Source: an uncultured Trueperaceae bacterium
Lineage (GTDB): Bacteria > Deinococcota > Deinococci > Deinococcales > Trueperaceae
DNA length: 64,000 bases
Direction: 5' to 3'
Assembly: GCA_937907415.1 (NCBI GenBank)
Contig: CALCHY010000227.1
Location: 1 to 64,000, forward strand
Shown: positions 1 through 8,274 of the stretch, piece after piece
Numbering within the stretch: the first letter of the stretch is position 1
Layout: the number at the start of each line of letters is the position of its first letter
Translations under genes and position numbers: made by a program
The notes under the pieces: model-generated
Seen by the model: the letters and a program-made list of their open reading frames with translations, nothing else
What the model was told of the DNA's origin: nothing
Databases searched by the model: none

Positions 1-636
1 TTCGTCATCGAGAACCTGGGGTACTTCTCCTCGCGGCCGCTCGAGGCGTTGGCGTTCTGGCAGGGCGGCTTCGCGCCGTGGTGGGGCGTTGCGTCTGGGG
101 CGGCGCTGGTTGCGTGGACGTTCAGGCCGCTTGGCGCCGTCCGTGCGGCACTGGTCCCGGCGGCGCTTGCCCTCGCCGTCTGGCTGGTGCTGCCGCCGCT
201 CCTTACTCCCGCCCAAACTTCGGCGGTGACGCTGCCGCAGCTTGAACTGGAGCGCCTCACTGGTGGCGTCGTCGATTTGGAAGCGCTTGCGGCTGGCCCG
301 CTCATCGTCAACACCTGGGCCACTTGGTGCCTGCCGTGCAGGCGCGAGATGCCGCAACTGGCACGCGCTGCCGCCGAGAACCCGAACGCGACGTTCCTGC
401 TCGTCAACCAGGGTGAGAACCCGGAGGCGGTCCGCGAGTTCCTAGCCGACTACCCCGCGGTGAACCTGGACGACGTACTGCTCGACGGCGGCATGGAGGT
501 AGCGGAGCGCCTCGGAGGGGTGGGGCTACCAACGACTTACTTCTTCGCCGCCGGCGGTGAACTAGTCGCTACCCACGTCGGCGAGATCTCGGGGGCGGCC
601 CTCGACCAGATGCTTAGACGCATGGCGCTCGACTAA
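1..636 (+). CDS. TlpA-like thioredoxin with membrane N-terminus (5' end outside window)
   Basis: The frame is open from the first base, so the N-terminus lies outside the window and the visible part is 211 residues. It begins with a membrane-like segment whose YFSSRPLEAL...WQGGF stretch resembles the Lgt-like N-terminal domain found on some TlpA-family thiol reductases. One hydrophobic helix follows, then a thioredoxin fold with the WCLPC active site (Cys110 and Cys113 in window numbering) and a cis-proline-type GLPTTYF motif near the end. This predicts a membrane-anchored periplasmic thiol-disulfide reductase, used in cytochrome c maturation or repair of oxidised cysteines. The first possible internal start is a TTG at 49, but coding similarity extends upstream of it. 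Confidence 0.8.
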   Translation, partial: FVIENLGYFSSRPLEALAFWQGGFAPWWGVASGAALVAWTFRPLGAVRAALVPAALALAVWLVLPPLLTPAQTSAVTLPQLELERLTGGVVDLEALAAGPLIVNTWATWCLPCRREMPQLARAAAENPNATFLLVNQGENPEAVREFLADYPAVNLDDVLLDGGMEVAERLGGVGLPTTYFFAAGGELVATHVGEISGAALDQMLRRMALD

Positions 637-752
637 CTAGCTGGTCGCCTGAACGCCTGGCACTCACACACCACGCCACCCACTTCTGGCCCAGCCGCTT
701 CCGCCGCCACGGGCCAGCGGCGTTGCTCTCGGCACCATGGTCGTGGCGCCGA

Positions 753-2429
753 TCAGCGCACCCGTACCTGCGCCCCATGCACCAACCACGCGCGCTCGCG
801 CAGGCTAGCGCCGAGCGCCCGCAGCCACGTGCTCGGGTCTTCGGTCGTTGGGAGGAGGTACTTGCTTGGCGCTTCCACCCGCCAAACCTCTGCGTCATGC
901 TGCAGCCCGGCCAGCTCCTTGGCGCGCGCGACGGCCTGCGGTATGCCCCCGAGTTCGTCGACCAACCCAAGTCCGAGCGCGTCTGCTCCCGACCAGATGC
1001 GACCGCGGCCGATGTCGTTCACGCGCTCGGGGGTCAGTTTGCGGCCGCTGGCCACTCGTGCGACGAAGCGCTCGTACACCTCCCCGATGTAGCGCTCGAG
1101 CAGGGCGCGTTCGGCAGCGTCGAACGGCTTGGAGCTGAGCATCATGGTGGCGTAATTGCCGCGTTCGATGCTCTCTACGTTCACCCCGTAGCGGGCGTAG
1201 AGTTCCTCCAGCACCGGCTTGAGGGTCACCACGCCGATCGACCCCGTGAGGGTCGAAGCTTCGGCCAGTACGCGTGTTGCATGTGTCAGCACGTAGTAGC
1301 CGCCGCTGCCGGCCACGCTGCCCATGACCGCCACTACGGGCACGCGCCTGGCGAGGAGTTCGACCTCGCGCCCTATGAGGTCGGAGGCCAAGGCGGAGCC
1401 GCCGCCGGACTCGACGTGGAACACGACGGCCTTGGTGCGCTTGTCGCTACCGGCTTCGCGGAGCGCCCGCACGAGCGTCTCGGACCCTGCCGTTCTACCT
1501 CCGAGCAGGGGCACTGGTATGGGGGAATGGCGGCTCGGCCCCGTAACGATGGCGCCTTCGAGGGTGACGAGCGCAACGCGGCCAGGCTCCGTCGAGTTCC
1601 GCCTTCCCGGGAGGAACCGCTTGGCTGCAGCCAGCGGTTTGGCGTGCTTGTCGAGCAGCTCGTCTTCGTACTTGACGTCGTCGAGCATCCCTAGTTCGGC
1701 CGCCTGTCGTGCGGAGGTCACGCCAGCGTCGATCCACGCTCGCGCCTGACTTGGACTCCGCTCGCGGCCCGCGGCGATCCCCTCGACCGTCGTGGTGACG
1801 ATGCTGTCGATGAAGGCCCCGTACTGTTCGCGCTGCGCTTCGCTCATGTGCGCCAACGCGAGTTGGTCGCCAGCGTTCTTGTACTCCTTGATGGCGAGCT
1901 TATCGAAGGACACGCCGGCCCGCCCGAGGGCGTCACCTAGGAAGGTGGTGGTCAATGCCCAGCCGTAAATTTGGAACTCGGCGCTCTCAGGCGCGACGAT
2001 CCTGTCTGCAGCGCTGGCCAGATAGTAGCTGGCTCTGTCGAAGGTCGTCGCGTACACCTCCACGCGCTTTCCAGCGGCGCGCAGCCTCGCGAACTGCCGC
2101 CGCAAAGCGCTAGCGGTCGTGAGGTCAACGTTGAGGTCGGCGAACCTGAAGACTACCGTCCGCAGCCACGCCGCGCGCAGCAGCGCGTCGATCAGCCGCT
2201 CCAACTCCTCCAACGACGAGGTGGTCGCTCCCATGTTCACGAGGCGAGCGGGGAACTTGCGGCGCTCCTTGAAGGCTGGGTAGGAACCGCTGAGCGAGAC
2301 GACCAGCCGCTCTGGCCGCTCGCCAGGCAGCGCGTCCTTGACCAGGTCGGTGACCGCGACTAAGGAGTTGCGCACGCTAGCCATAACGCGCTGCATGCCC
2401 CGGCCAAGGTCTCTCGTCGAGTTCGCCAT
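753..2429 (-). CDS. sppA: Signal peptide peptidase SppA (protease IV type)
   Basis: This 558-residue protein has the double ClpP-fold layout of long SppA. The N-terminal repeat covers about residues 40-260 and the C-terminal repeat about 285-500. The likely catalytic dyad is Ser375 in AGSGGYY and Lys184 in IKEYKNAG, which matches the Ser/Lys spacing known for Escherichia coli SppA. SppA degrades leftover signal peptides in the membrane. Unlike that enzyme, I see no N-terminal transmembrane helix here; the first 35 residues are only mildly amphipathic. The gene is divergent from the DinB-like gene and appears leaderless: TAAGAT lies 6 bases before the ATG. Confidence 0.88.
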   Translation of the reverse strand: MANSTRDLGRGMQRVMASVRNSLVAVTDLVKDALPGERPERLVVSLSGSYPAFKERRKFPARLVNMGATTSSLEELERLIDALLRAAWLRTVVFRFADLNVDLTTASALRRQFARLRAAGKRVEVYATTFDRASYYLASAADRIVAPESAEFQIYGWALTTTFLGDALGRAGVSFDKLAIKEYKNAGDQLALAHMSEAQREQYGAFIDSIVTTTVEGIAAGRERSPSQARAWIDAGVTSARQAAELGMLDDVKYEDELLDKHAKPLAAAKRFLPGRRNSTEPGRVALVTLEGAIVTGPSRHSPIPVPLLGGRTAGSETLVRALREAGSDKRTKAVVFHVESGGGSALASDLIGREVELLARRVPVVAVMGSVAGSGGYYVLTHATRVLAEASTLTGSIGVVTLKPVLEELYARYGVNVESIERGNYATMMLSSKPFDAAERALLERYIGEVYERFVARVASGRKLTPERVNDIGRGRIWSGADALGLGLVDELGGIPQAVARAKELAGLQHDAEVWRVEAPSKYLLPTTEDPSTWLRALGASLRERAWLVHGAQVRVR

Positions 2430-2435
2430 GCCTCA

Positions 2436-2441
2436 ATCTTA
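2436..2441 (-). promoter_or_regulatory. Leaderless-type -10 box (TAAGAT) for sppA
   Basis: Six bases separate this box from the ATG at 2429, and there is no Shine-Dalgarno sequence. It faces the box at 2472-2477. Confidence 0.6.
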
Positions 2442-2471
2442 CGTGCGTCCTTGGCTGTTAGCTTGTAGCGG

Positions 2472-2477
2472 TAACAT
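2472..2477 (+). promoter_or_regulatory. Leaderless-type -10 box (TAACAT) for the DinB-like gene
   Basis: Six bases separate it from the ATG at 2484. No Shine-Dalgarno sequence is visible. Confidence 0.6.
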
Positions 2478-2483
2478 CCTGCC

Positions 2484-3005
2484 ATGAGCCCAACTAACTC
2501 GCAGCAGACGGTCGGTGAGTTGTTCCTTGTCGAGGTCGAACGCGGTTACCGCGCGCAGAAGCTCCAGGCGGAACGCGCGTTTGAGCAGCTGGCAGAGGCC
2601 GATTGGCACCGCGCGCTGGACGAAGGCGGCAACTCGGTCGCGGTGATCGTCCGGCACTTGGCCGGCAACTTGCGCTCGCGGTGGCGCGACTTCCTCACGA
2701 CGGACGGCGAGAAGGCCGACCGCCAACGCGACGACGAGTTCGAGGACGGCAGCCACGGCGTGGCCAGCATGCGCGCGGAGTGGGATGCCGCCTTCGAGGT
2801 CGTGTTCGCCAACCTCGCGGCGTTGACGCCAGCGGACCTCACCCGCACGGTCACCATCAGGGGCGAGGAGAACGGCGTTATCAGGGCCATCTTGCGCAAC
2901 TTCGAGCACACTGGCCATCACGTGGGGCAGATCGTGATGCTTGCCAAACATTGGCGCGGCGCGGAGTGGAAGACGCTCTCCATCCCCAAGAAGCCGAAGG
3001 CCTGA
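2484..3005 (+). CDS. DinB-superfamily protein, DUF1572 type
   Basis: This 173-residue protein fits the four-helix DinB/YfiT fold. Candidate metal-binding histidines are in VIVRHLAGN (about residue 56) and in HTGHHVGQ (about residues 138-142), the usual places for this family. Many members are metal-dependent thiol transferases or are of unknown role, so the substrate is open. The central SRWRDFLTTDGEK region is typical of the DUF1572 subgroup. Its 3' end meets the convergent EamA gene with only 5 bases between them. Confidence 0.78.
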   Translation: MSPTNSQQTVGELFLVEVERGYRAQKLQAERAFEQLAEADWHRALDEGGNSVAVIVRHLAGNLRSRWRDFLTTDGEKADRQRDDEFEDGSHGVASMRAEWDAAFEVVFANLAALTPADLTRTVTIRGEENGVIRAILRNFEHTGHHVGQIVMLAKHWRGAEWKTLSIPKKPKA

Positions 3006-3010
3006 GCTGA

Positions 3011-3928
3011 TCAGCTTCCTGGCCGCAGGCCGCGCGCCGTGCGCTGCTCTTTGAGGGAGATCGCCACCCCAGCGCCGACCACGACGAGGATGCCTAGCCA
3101 ACTGAGGGTGTCAGGCAAGTCGCCGTACGCCAGGTAGCCGTAGATGACGGCGGTGACCATCTCGAAGTAACCGACTGGCGCTAACCAAGTCGCCGGAGCG
3201 TGGTCGAACGCCTTGATGAGCAGGAAGTGCCCGCCTGCCGCGAGAATGCCGAGCAGCACCATGATCGCGAAGTCGGCCGGCGCGACCCTCACCCACACGA
3301 AAGGCGCGATGGCAGACATGGCTACCGCCCCGACAACCGCCGTGTAGCCGAGCGTGACGAGCGGCGGCGCGCTGCCCGCCAAGCGGCGCGTGAACAGCAT
3401 GTAGAAGCCGTGCAGGACACCTGCGCCCAACGCCAAGGCGGCGCCGAGGCCGAACGCACCAGTGCCGGGCTTGAGGATGAGCATGATCCCGACGAAGCCG
3501 ACCAAGACCGCAAGCACGCGCCAGCCGCCGACGCGCTCGCCGAGCAGCAGCGGCGCGAGCACGGTCACGACGAGCGGGGAGACGAAGAAGAGCGCCAGGG
3601 CAGTGGCTTGGGGCAGTAGCGAGAGGGCGAAGAAGAACAGAGATGTGCCTGCCAGCAGCAAGCTGCCCCGCGCGACTTGGAGCCCCACCTGTTTCGGCAC
3701 GAGGCCGCGCGCCCCGAAGCGCCACAGCAGGATCGGCAACATGCACAGCAAGTGGAAGAGGTAGCGCGCCCACACGATCATCGGGACTGGGTAGCGCTCG
3801 CTAAGGCCCTTGGCGAGCCCGTCCATCATGGGGAGCAGCACCATCGCGGCTAGCATCAGCGCGGTACCGAGGAGCAGGTTGGTTCTCGGAGTCGCGCCGC
3901 GCAGTACCTGAGTGGTTTCGGTGCTCAC
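3011..3928 (-). CDS. EamA/DMT-family transporter
   Basis: This is a 305-residue integral membrane protein with about ten hydrophobic helices in two EamA-type repeats of five. The N-terminal half carries the acidic/aromatic YPVPMIVWARYLFH region common in this family. Members export small metabolites such as amino acids or nucleosides, and the substrate cannot be read from the sequence. The start overlaps the stop of the GDPD gene by 4 bases (3925-3928), so the two genes are very likely co-transcribed. Confidence 0.82.
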   Translation of the reverse strand: MSTETTQVLRGATPRTNLLLGTALMLAAMVLLPMMDGLAKGLSERYPVPMIVWARYLFHLLCMLPILLWRFGARGLVPKQVGLQVARGSLLLAGTSLFFFALSLLPQATALALFFVSPLVVTVLAPLLLGERVGGWRVLAVLVGFVGIMLILKPGTGAFGLGAALALGAGVLHGFYMLFTRRLAGSAPPLVTLGYTAVVGAVAMSAIAPFVWVRVAPADFAIMVLLGILAAGGHFLLIKAFDHAPATWLAPVGYFEMVTAVIYGYLAYGDLPDTLSWLGILVVVGAGVAISLKEQRTARGLRPGS

Positions 3929-4668
3929 AGGCGGGCGGCGAGCAACGTCTCGGGAACGTCGCCGATCAAACCGTCGACCCCCAAAGCAAGCATGCGCTGC
4001 GCCAAGCCGAGGTCATTGACCGTCCACGTGAAGACCGCAAGCCCGCGGGCTTGCCATGCTGCCATGCGCTGGGCGGTGACGAGCGAGAAGTGCGGGTGAA
4101 CGGCCGCGACTGGCAGGCTGTCTAGCAGCTGCAGCGCGCTCGCCTCGTACGCGAGGAACGCGAGTGGCACGGGCGCACCCACGTCCGCCATGACGAGCAG
4201 CGCCAGCGGGTCGAAGCTCGAGACCCAGAGTCGGCTCGTCAACTCCGGCGACCAGCGCCCGAGTTCGGTGCAGAGCTCCCGGGCCCGCGCATCGTCGAAC
4301 GGCGCAGCTGTCTTGAGTTCCAGGTTCACGCGCGCCTGCGGGTGCGCCTCTACTAAGCTCTTCAAGTCGGCGAGGGTGAGCAGGTGTGGCGCACGCCGCT
4401 TCACCTCAGCGAGGGTCATCTTCGCGATGAAGCTGCTCGGTGCGCCGCCCTCCCCCTCGAGATAGGGGTCGTGGCTGATTACGAGAACGCCGTCCAGCGT
4501 GCGTTGGAGGTCCGTCTCGAGCCCGTCGAGCCCAGCTGCCAGCGCGGCGGCGAAGGCGGCGGCGCTGTTCTCGTGCGCCACGCGCGGCGCGCCGCGGTGA
4601 CCGAGGAGCATGGGTGAGCGGTCCGCCCAGGGTGTGTGCAGGTCGATGTCTGAGGGGCGGCGGTCCAT
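3925..4668 (-). CDS. Glycerophosphodiester phosphodiesterase
   Basis: The protein is 247 residues. The GDPD signature is clear: LGHRGAP near the N-terminus, ENS and ETDLQRT with metal-binding acidic residues, and VISHDPYL with the second catalytic histidine. The enzyme hydrolyses glycerophosphodiesters to glycerol-3-phosphate and an alcohol. No signal peptide is seen, so a cytoplasmic role is likely. I chose the ATG at 4668 over a longer frame to 4752 because a TATCAT box sits 7 bases before it and the longer version would run into the divergent GNAT gene. Confidence 0.87.
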   Translation of the reverse strand: MDRRPSDIDLHTPWADRSPMLLGHRGAPRVAHENSAAAFAAALAAGLDGLETDLQRTLDGVLVISHDPYLEGEGGAPSSFIAKMTLAEVKRRAPHLLTLADLKSLVEAHPQARVNLELKTAAPFDDARARELCTELGRWSPELTSRLWVSSFDPLALLVMADVGAPVPLAFLAYEASALQLLDSLPVAAVHPHFSLVTAQRMAAWQARGLAVFTWTVNDLGLAQRMLALGVDGLIGDVPETLLAARL

Positions 4669-4675
4669 GCCGCCG

Positions 4676-4681
4676 ATGATA
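4676..4681 (-). promoter_or_regulatory. Leaderless-type -10 box (TATCAT) for the GDPD gene
   Basis: Seven bases separate it from the ATG at 4668. An identical hexamer serves the divergent gene at 4707-4712. Confidence 0.6.
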
Positions 4682-4706
4682 AGTGAAGCGCGCGACCGAC
4701 GGCGCG

Positions 4707-4712
4707 TATCAT
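4707..4712 (+). promoter_or_regulatory. Leaderless-type -10 box (TATCAT) for the GNAT gene
   Basis: Seven bases separate it from the ATG at 4720. Its expected -35 position lies close to the start of the opposing promoter. Confidence 0.6.
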
Positions 4713-4719
4713 CAGGCCT

Positions 4720-5583
4720 ATGAGCAGTGCTTACCACTTGGTCGTCTACCACGAGCCCGCGGCGTTCGTGGAGGTGGCAGAGCCGTTCCTGCTAGAGCAT
4801 GAGGTTGAGCACTGCTTGCTGCTGGGCCTCTTGCCAAGCCTGCTAACCGGTTTCGCGCCGGACGCCTTCATGGCGGTCGTCCACCTGGAAGACGGCGCGC
4901 CCACGCTAGTCGCGTTGCAGACGCCGCCGCACCGCGTGATCCTAAGCCGAGCGGCGGCCGGCCACGACCTTGGCGAGGTTCTGGCGCCGCTCATCGCGTC
5001 AGCCCCTCACGCGGCGGGAGTAGTCGGCGCGCCCGAACCTTCGGCCGCTTACGCGCGCGCGTTGGCTGCTGCGCACGCCACTACGGCGCGGCGCGCGCAG
5101 GCCGAGCGCGTCTACCAGTGCACGGCCGTCGTGCCGCCTAAAGCGGCAACCGGAAGCATGGTGCGCGCCGCCAACGACGACCGCGAGCTCCTTGTCGCGT
5201 GGCGCCTCGCCTTCATGGCGGAAGCGTCGCCGACTGATCCGCGCCTGTCGCTCGAGGGGGCGGGCGCGGCGGTAGATCGCGATCTGGCCACCGCAGACGG
5301 CGGCCTGTGGCTCTGGTGGGACGCCGGCCGCGCCGTCAGCCTCGCCGGCGCGCGTGGCCCTACGCGCAACGGCATCCGCATCGGGCCCGTTTACACGCCG
5401 CCGGAGGAACGTGGTCGAGGGTACGCCAGCGCGCTTACGGCGGCCCTCACGCAACAACTGTTAGCGAACGGCAAGGCCCACGTGACGCTCTTTACTGACC
5501 TGGCTAACCCGACCTCCAACGGCATCTATCAGGCCATCGGCTACCGGCCAGTAGCAGACCAGGACGTTTACGACTTCGGGTGA
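4720..5583 (+). CDS. GNAT-family N-acetyltransferase
   Basis: This 287-residue protein has a C-terminal GNAT domain. The acetyl-CoA binding motif A is in GPVYTPPEERGRGYASAL (about residues 222-239), and LFTDLANPTSNGIYQAIGY supplies the terminal strand and helix. The N-terminal 130 residues look like a second, degenerate GNAT-like half, an arrangement seen in several predicted acetyltransferases. The acceptor substrate is not predictable. It is a single gene, divergent from the GDPD gene. Confidence 0.83.
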   Translation: MSSAYHLVVYHEPAAFVEVAEPFLLEHEVEHCLLLGLLPSLLTGFAPDAFMAVVHLEDGAPTLVALQTPPHRVILSRAAAGHDLGEVLAPLIASAPHAAGVVGAPEPSAAYARALAAAHATTARRAQAERVYQCTAVVPPKAATGSMVRAANDDRELLVAWRLAFMAEASPTDPRLSLEGAGAAVDRDLATADGGLWLWWDAGRAVSLAGARGPTRNGIRIGPVYTPPEERGRGYASALTAALTQQLLANGKAHVTLFTDLANPTSNGIYQAIGYRPVADQDVYDFG

Positions 5584-5587
5584 GTGC

Positions 5588-6238
5588 TTAGTTCGCGCTT
5601 TGGCCGCGCGCTTCGCTGGCCCCTGGAGTACCGACCTTGGTGTCCGCGAGTTCCGTGAGGAGGCGTCGCTCGCCTACGCGGGTGGCGAGCGCAGCAAGCA
5701 TGCTGGTGGCGGCTTTCCGCATGGTCTCGTTAGCATGAACGGAGCCGTCGGCCTTGACGACCTCGGCCACGAACGGAACGTTGACGGCGACCTGCACCGG
5801 CTGCAGGCCTAGCGCAGCGACGACGGGCTGCAGGGCCACCAGCGCGCGCGTGCCGGCCGAGACCCCGCCGTAAGTGACGTACCCGAGCGGCTTTCCGGCC
5901 CATTCGAGGCTGAGGTAATCTAGCGCGTTCTTGAGGCCAGCCGGGTAGGAGTGGTTGTACTCCGGCGTGACGACCACGACGGCGGCTGCGCGCTCGACGC
6001 GTTGCGCCCAAGCCTTGGTGTAGTCGAACTCGTAACGCTGCATGCGCGGGTGGTGCGGTTCGTTCAGCAGCGGTAGGTCGAGGTCGGCGAGCTCGACGAT
6101 GTCGGGTTCGAACGCCCCTTGCGCATTCGCTAAGTCCTGAAGCCAGGCCGCCAACGCGCTGCTCTTCCTCGAGGGTCTAGTGCTCGAGCTGATGATAAGT
6201 AGGACGGGGAGGCCCGCCTTCTGGGTGGGTGATGGCAT
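5588..6238 (-). CDS. NADPH-dependent FMN reductase family protein
   Basis: This 216-residue flavodoxin-fold protein has an SSSTRPSRKS phosphate-binding loop after strand 1, the family motif PEYNHSYPAGLKNALDYL (about residues 83-100), and YGGVSAGTRA. Members reduce FMN, quinones, azo compounds or chromate with NAD(P)H. The start is the ATG at 6238, preceded by TAAGCT with a 6-base gap and no Shine-Dalgarno sequence, so it is probably leaderless. It converges with the GNAT gene. Confidence 0.85.
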   Translation of the reverse strand: MPSPTQKAGLPVLLIISSSTRPSRKSSALAAWLQDLANAQGAFEPDIVELADLDLPLLNEPHHPRMQRYEFDYTKAWAQRVERAAAVVVVTPEYNHSYPAGLKNALDYLSLEWAGKPLGYVTYGGVSAGTRALVALQPVVAALGLQPVQVAVNVPFVAEVVKADGSVHANETMRKAATSMLAALATRVGERRLLTELADTKVGTPGASEARGQSAN

Positions 6239-6244
6239 CGGGCA

Positions 6245-6250
6245 AGCTTA
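6245..6250 (-). promoter_or_regulatory. Leaderless-type -10 box (TAAGCT) for the FMN reductase gene
   Basis: Six bases separate it from the ATG at 6238, with no ribosome-binding site between. Confidence 0.55.
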
Positions 6251-6417
6251 GCCCGCCATGCCGCCAGCCGCGGTAGGGCGGGGTACCCGCAAGCCGAGCG
6301 GGTGATGCCAAGCGTCGTGCCGCGTTTCGTGAGCGCGGGCTACGATGGCCGCAGAGTACTTGCCCCGTCAGCGCAGGCGACGGGTGCACGCCACTCGACT
6401 AGACAGAGGAGGCAGAC

Positions 6418-6855
6418 ATGCCAATCACTAAGGCTGATGCGCGTTGGAGCGGCTCACTGAAAGAAGGTAAGGGCGAGATGCACATGGCGAGCGGCGCCTA
6501 CTCTGGCCCGTTCTCGTTCGTGTCGCGCTTCGAGCGCGGGGCTAGCCCCGAGACTGGTACGAACCCGGAGGAGCTCCTGGCGGCTTCGCATGCTGGCTGC
6601 TTCTCCATGGCGCTCTCCGGTCAACTATCTGGCGCTGGCAACGTGCCCGACAGCATCGAGACGACCGCGGCCATCACCATGGAGCGCGTCGACGGCGCCA
6701 TGACCATCAGCAAGAGCCATCTCGTCACCAAGGTCAAGGTCGCTGGCATCAGCGACGCCGACTTCCAGAAGTTCGTGCAGGCCGCTGCCGCCACGTGCCC
6801 GGTGTCGCGCGCGTTGGCTGGCGTGGCCATCACGGTCGAGGCGACGCTCATCTGA
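6418..6855 (+). CDS. osmC: OsmC-family organic hydroperoxide reductase
   Basis: This 145-residue protein is a full-length OsmC homologue. The two redox cysteines are Cys61 in SHAGCFSMAL and Cys127 in ATCPVSRAL, both in conserved context. The family uses a thiol pair to reduce organic hydroperoxides to alcohols and works as a dimer in the cytoplasm. Unlike many neighbours it has a good ribosome-binding site (GAGGAGG about 7 bases before the ATG), so it makes a leadered transcript. It is likely a stress gene, in keeping with the adjacent flavin reductase. Confidence 0.92.
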   Translation: MPITKADARWSGSLKEGKGEMHMASGAYSGPFSFVSRFERGASPETGTNPEELLAASHAGCFSMALSGQLSGAGNVPDSIETTAAITMERVDGAMTISKSHLVTKVKVAGISDADFQKFVQAAAATCPVSRALAGVAITVEATLI

Positions 6856-6886
6856 ACTCTGGGTTAGGTGAGGTCTGGTCGGGCGC

Positions 6887-7438
6887 CTACGGGCGCCCGC
6901 CCTTTTGGGGTTGACCGTCTAGTTTCGTTGGAACGTGGAACACGTACCACACGCCGAACAGCGCGGTCGCGGCGATGAGCGCGCCAACTACGGTGTTGCC
7001 CCGCTGCACGCCAACCAACCAGGTGCTTACGGCCGACACGGCCAGGATCATGCTCGAGGCGTACCACTTCACCCACCCAGGTATGCCGCGACCAGCGCGG
7101 TAGTCGCGGATGAGCGGCCCGAACAGGCGGTGGTTGAGGACCCAGTTGTAGAAGCGCGGGCTCGACTGAGCGAAGAACCAGGTGGCGATGAGGAAGAACA
7201 CCGTGCCCGGCATGCCCGGCACGAAGTAGCCGACCACTCCAAGACCGATCGCTACCAGGCCGCCTGCGATGAACAGGAGCCGCAGCGCCGGGTGCTTGAA
7301 GAGCCTTAGTTCTGCGCTGTAATCGACCCACTCCCGCGTGAGGGGCCGCGCGCTCGCTTCCGCTACGGCGGGCCGGTCAGCTGCTTCTTGCGCATCTGGC
7401 AACGGGAAGCCCGGGGTGGGGCTGGAAGGCCTAGCCAT
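6887..7438 (-). CDS. DUF454 (YbaN-type) inner membrane protein
   Basis: This 183-residue protein has an N-terminal soluble stretch of about 45 residues and then the DUF454 core: a hydrophobic pair around GLGVVGYFVPGMPGTVFFLIA, the conserved WFFAQSSPRFYNWVLNH segment, and GPLIRDYRAGRGIP. A further pair of membrane helices lies at about residues 125-170. The function of DUF454 is not established. A TACACT box lies 8 bases before the ATG at 7438. Confidence 0.8.
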   Translation of the reverse strand: MARPSSPTPGFPLPDAQEAADRPAVAEASARPLTREWVDYSAELRLFKHPALRLLFIAGGLVAIGLGVVGYFVPGMPGTVFFLIATWFFAQSSPRFYNWVLNHRLFGPLIRDYRAGRGIPGWVKWYASSMILAVSAVSTWLVGVQRGNTVVGALIAATALFGVWYVFHVPTKLDGQPQKGGRP

Positions 7439-7446
7439 TCAAGCCG

Positions 7447-7452
7447 AGTGTA
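7447..7452 (-). promoter_or_regulatory. Leaderless-type -10 box (TACACT) for the DUF454 gene
   Basis: Eight bases separate it from the ATG at 7438. There is no Shine-Dalgarno sequence. Confidence 0.5.
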
Positions 7453-7495
7453 CCCTCGCACCGCCCGGATGGATGGCTCCTGGCCATCGACCCAG

Positions 7496-8158
7496 TCATC
7501 GCCCGTCGGCGACGGAAACCAACCCGGGCGCTACCTGCGCGCGCCGCAGGCCCCTGAGTGAACTGCCTAGGTAGAACTCGCCTGCCTCCAACTCGGCAAG
7601 GCTCACGTCAGCCTCGACGCACCTGCCGCCCGCGATGAGTTCTCCGCGCAGCACGCCTGGCAGGGCGCCGGCCGCAAGCGGTGGCGTCACGAGCGCGTCG
7701 CCGCGGCGCACGAACACGTTGGAGATCGCGCCCTCCGCCACGGCGTCTTGGCGGTTCAAGAAGACGATGTCGGCCAACCCCAACTCGGCGGCGCGGGCGG
7801 TTGCGCGGTCGTATAGCCCTCGCGCGGTCGTCTTGTGGCGCCTAAGCGGGTCGCGTTCATCGCAACGCTCGAAGGCCAGGCCGACGCTAACTGGTTCGGG
7901 CGACTCGACGGGTACGGCTCCGGTGGTCACCTCTAGCTCGCCAGCGCGGGTGACCAGGAGCCTCACCCGCGTCGGAACCGGGCGGTCGGCGACCGTGCTC
8001 AGCAGCAGGTCGTGCGCCGCTTCGGGAGAGAACGCTATGCCGAGGTAGTGGCAGGCGCGCGCCAGCCGCGTGCAATGAGCGCTCAGGCGCACGATGCCGC
8101 CCGGACTACCTGGCTCGTAGCGCATGGTTTCGAACGGTTCTGGTGCGCGCTCGGTCAT
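7496..8158 (-). CDS. Aminotransferase class IV, 4-amino-4-deoxychorismate lyase-like
   Basis: This 220-residue PLP enzyme of fold type IV has its probable Schiff-base lysine at Lys109 in RRHKTTARGLYD. The cofactor phosphate region is seen in AVAEGAISNVFV and GVLRGELI. The HKTT context is typical of the PabC-like group, which makes 4-aminobenzoate for folate, rather than branched-chain aminotransferases. It is somewhat shorter than typical PabC. No pabA or pabB is in the window. A TAACCT box lies 5 bases before the ATG. Confidence 0.75.
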   Translation of the reverse strand: MTERAPEPFETMRYEPGSPGGIVRLSAHCTRLARACHYLGIAFSPEAAHDLLLSTVADRPVPTRVRLLVTRAGELEVTTGAVPVESPEPVSVGLAFERCDERDPLRRHKTTARGLYDRATARAAELGLADIVFLNRQDAVAEGAISNVFVRRGDALVTPPLAAGALPGVLRGELIAGGRCVEADVSLAELEAGEFYLGSSLRGLRRAQVAPGLVSVADGR

Positions 8159-8163
8159 GACTG

Positions 8164-8169
8164 AGGTTA
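8164..8169 (-). promoter_or_regulatory. Leaderless-type -10 box (TAACCT) for the PabC-like gene
   Basis: Five bases separate it from the ATG at 8158. Confidence 0.5.
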
Positions 8170-8274
8170 ACTAGGTTCAGCACGTCGCGCATGACAGCGA
8201 GGTGAGCGCCGCGCAGTGCGAGAATACTCCGCGTGAAGCTAACTCTTGAGCCCGACAGCATTGGCAATGCGTAG

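Noticed and set aside
723..1694. 323-codon plus-strand frame over the sppA gene
   Set aside because: It is antisense to a protein with clear catalytic residues, and its product has no fold-like pattern.
3200..3619. Open frame opposite the EamA gene
   Set aside because: The product is Arg/Glu/His-rich, and the minus-strand gene has full family motifs.
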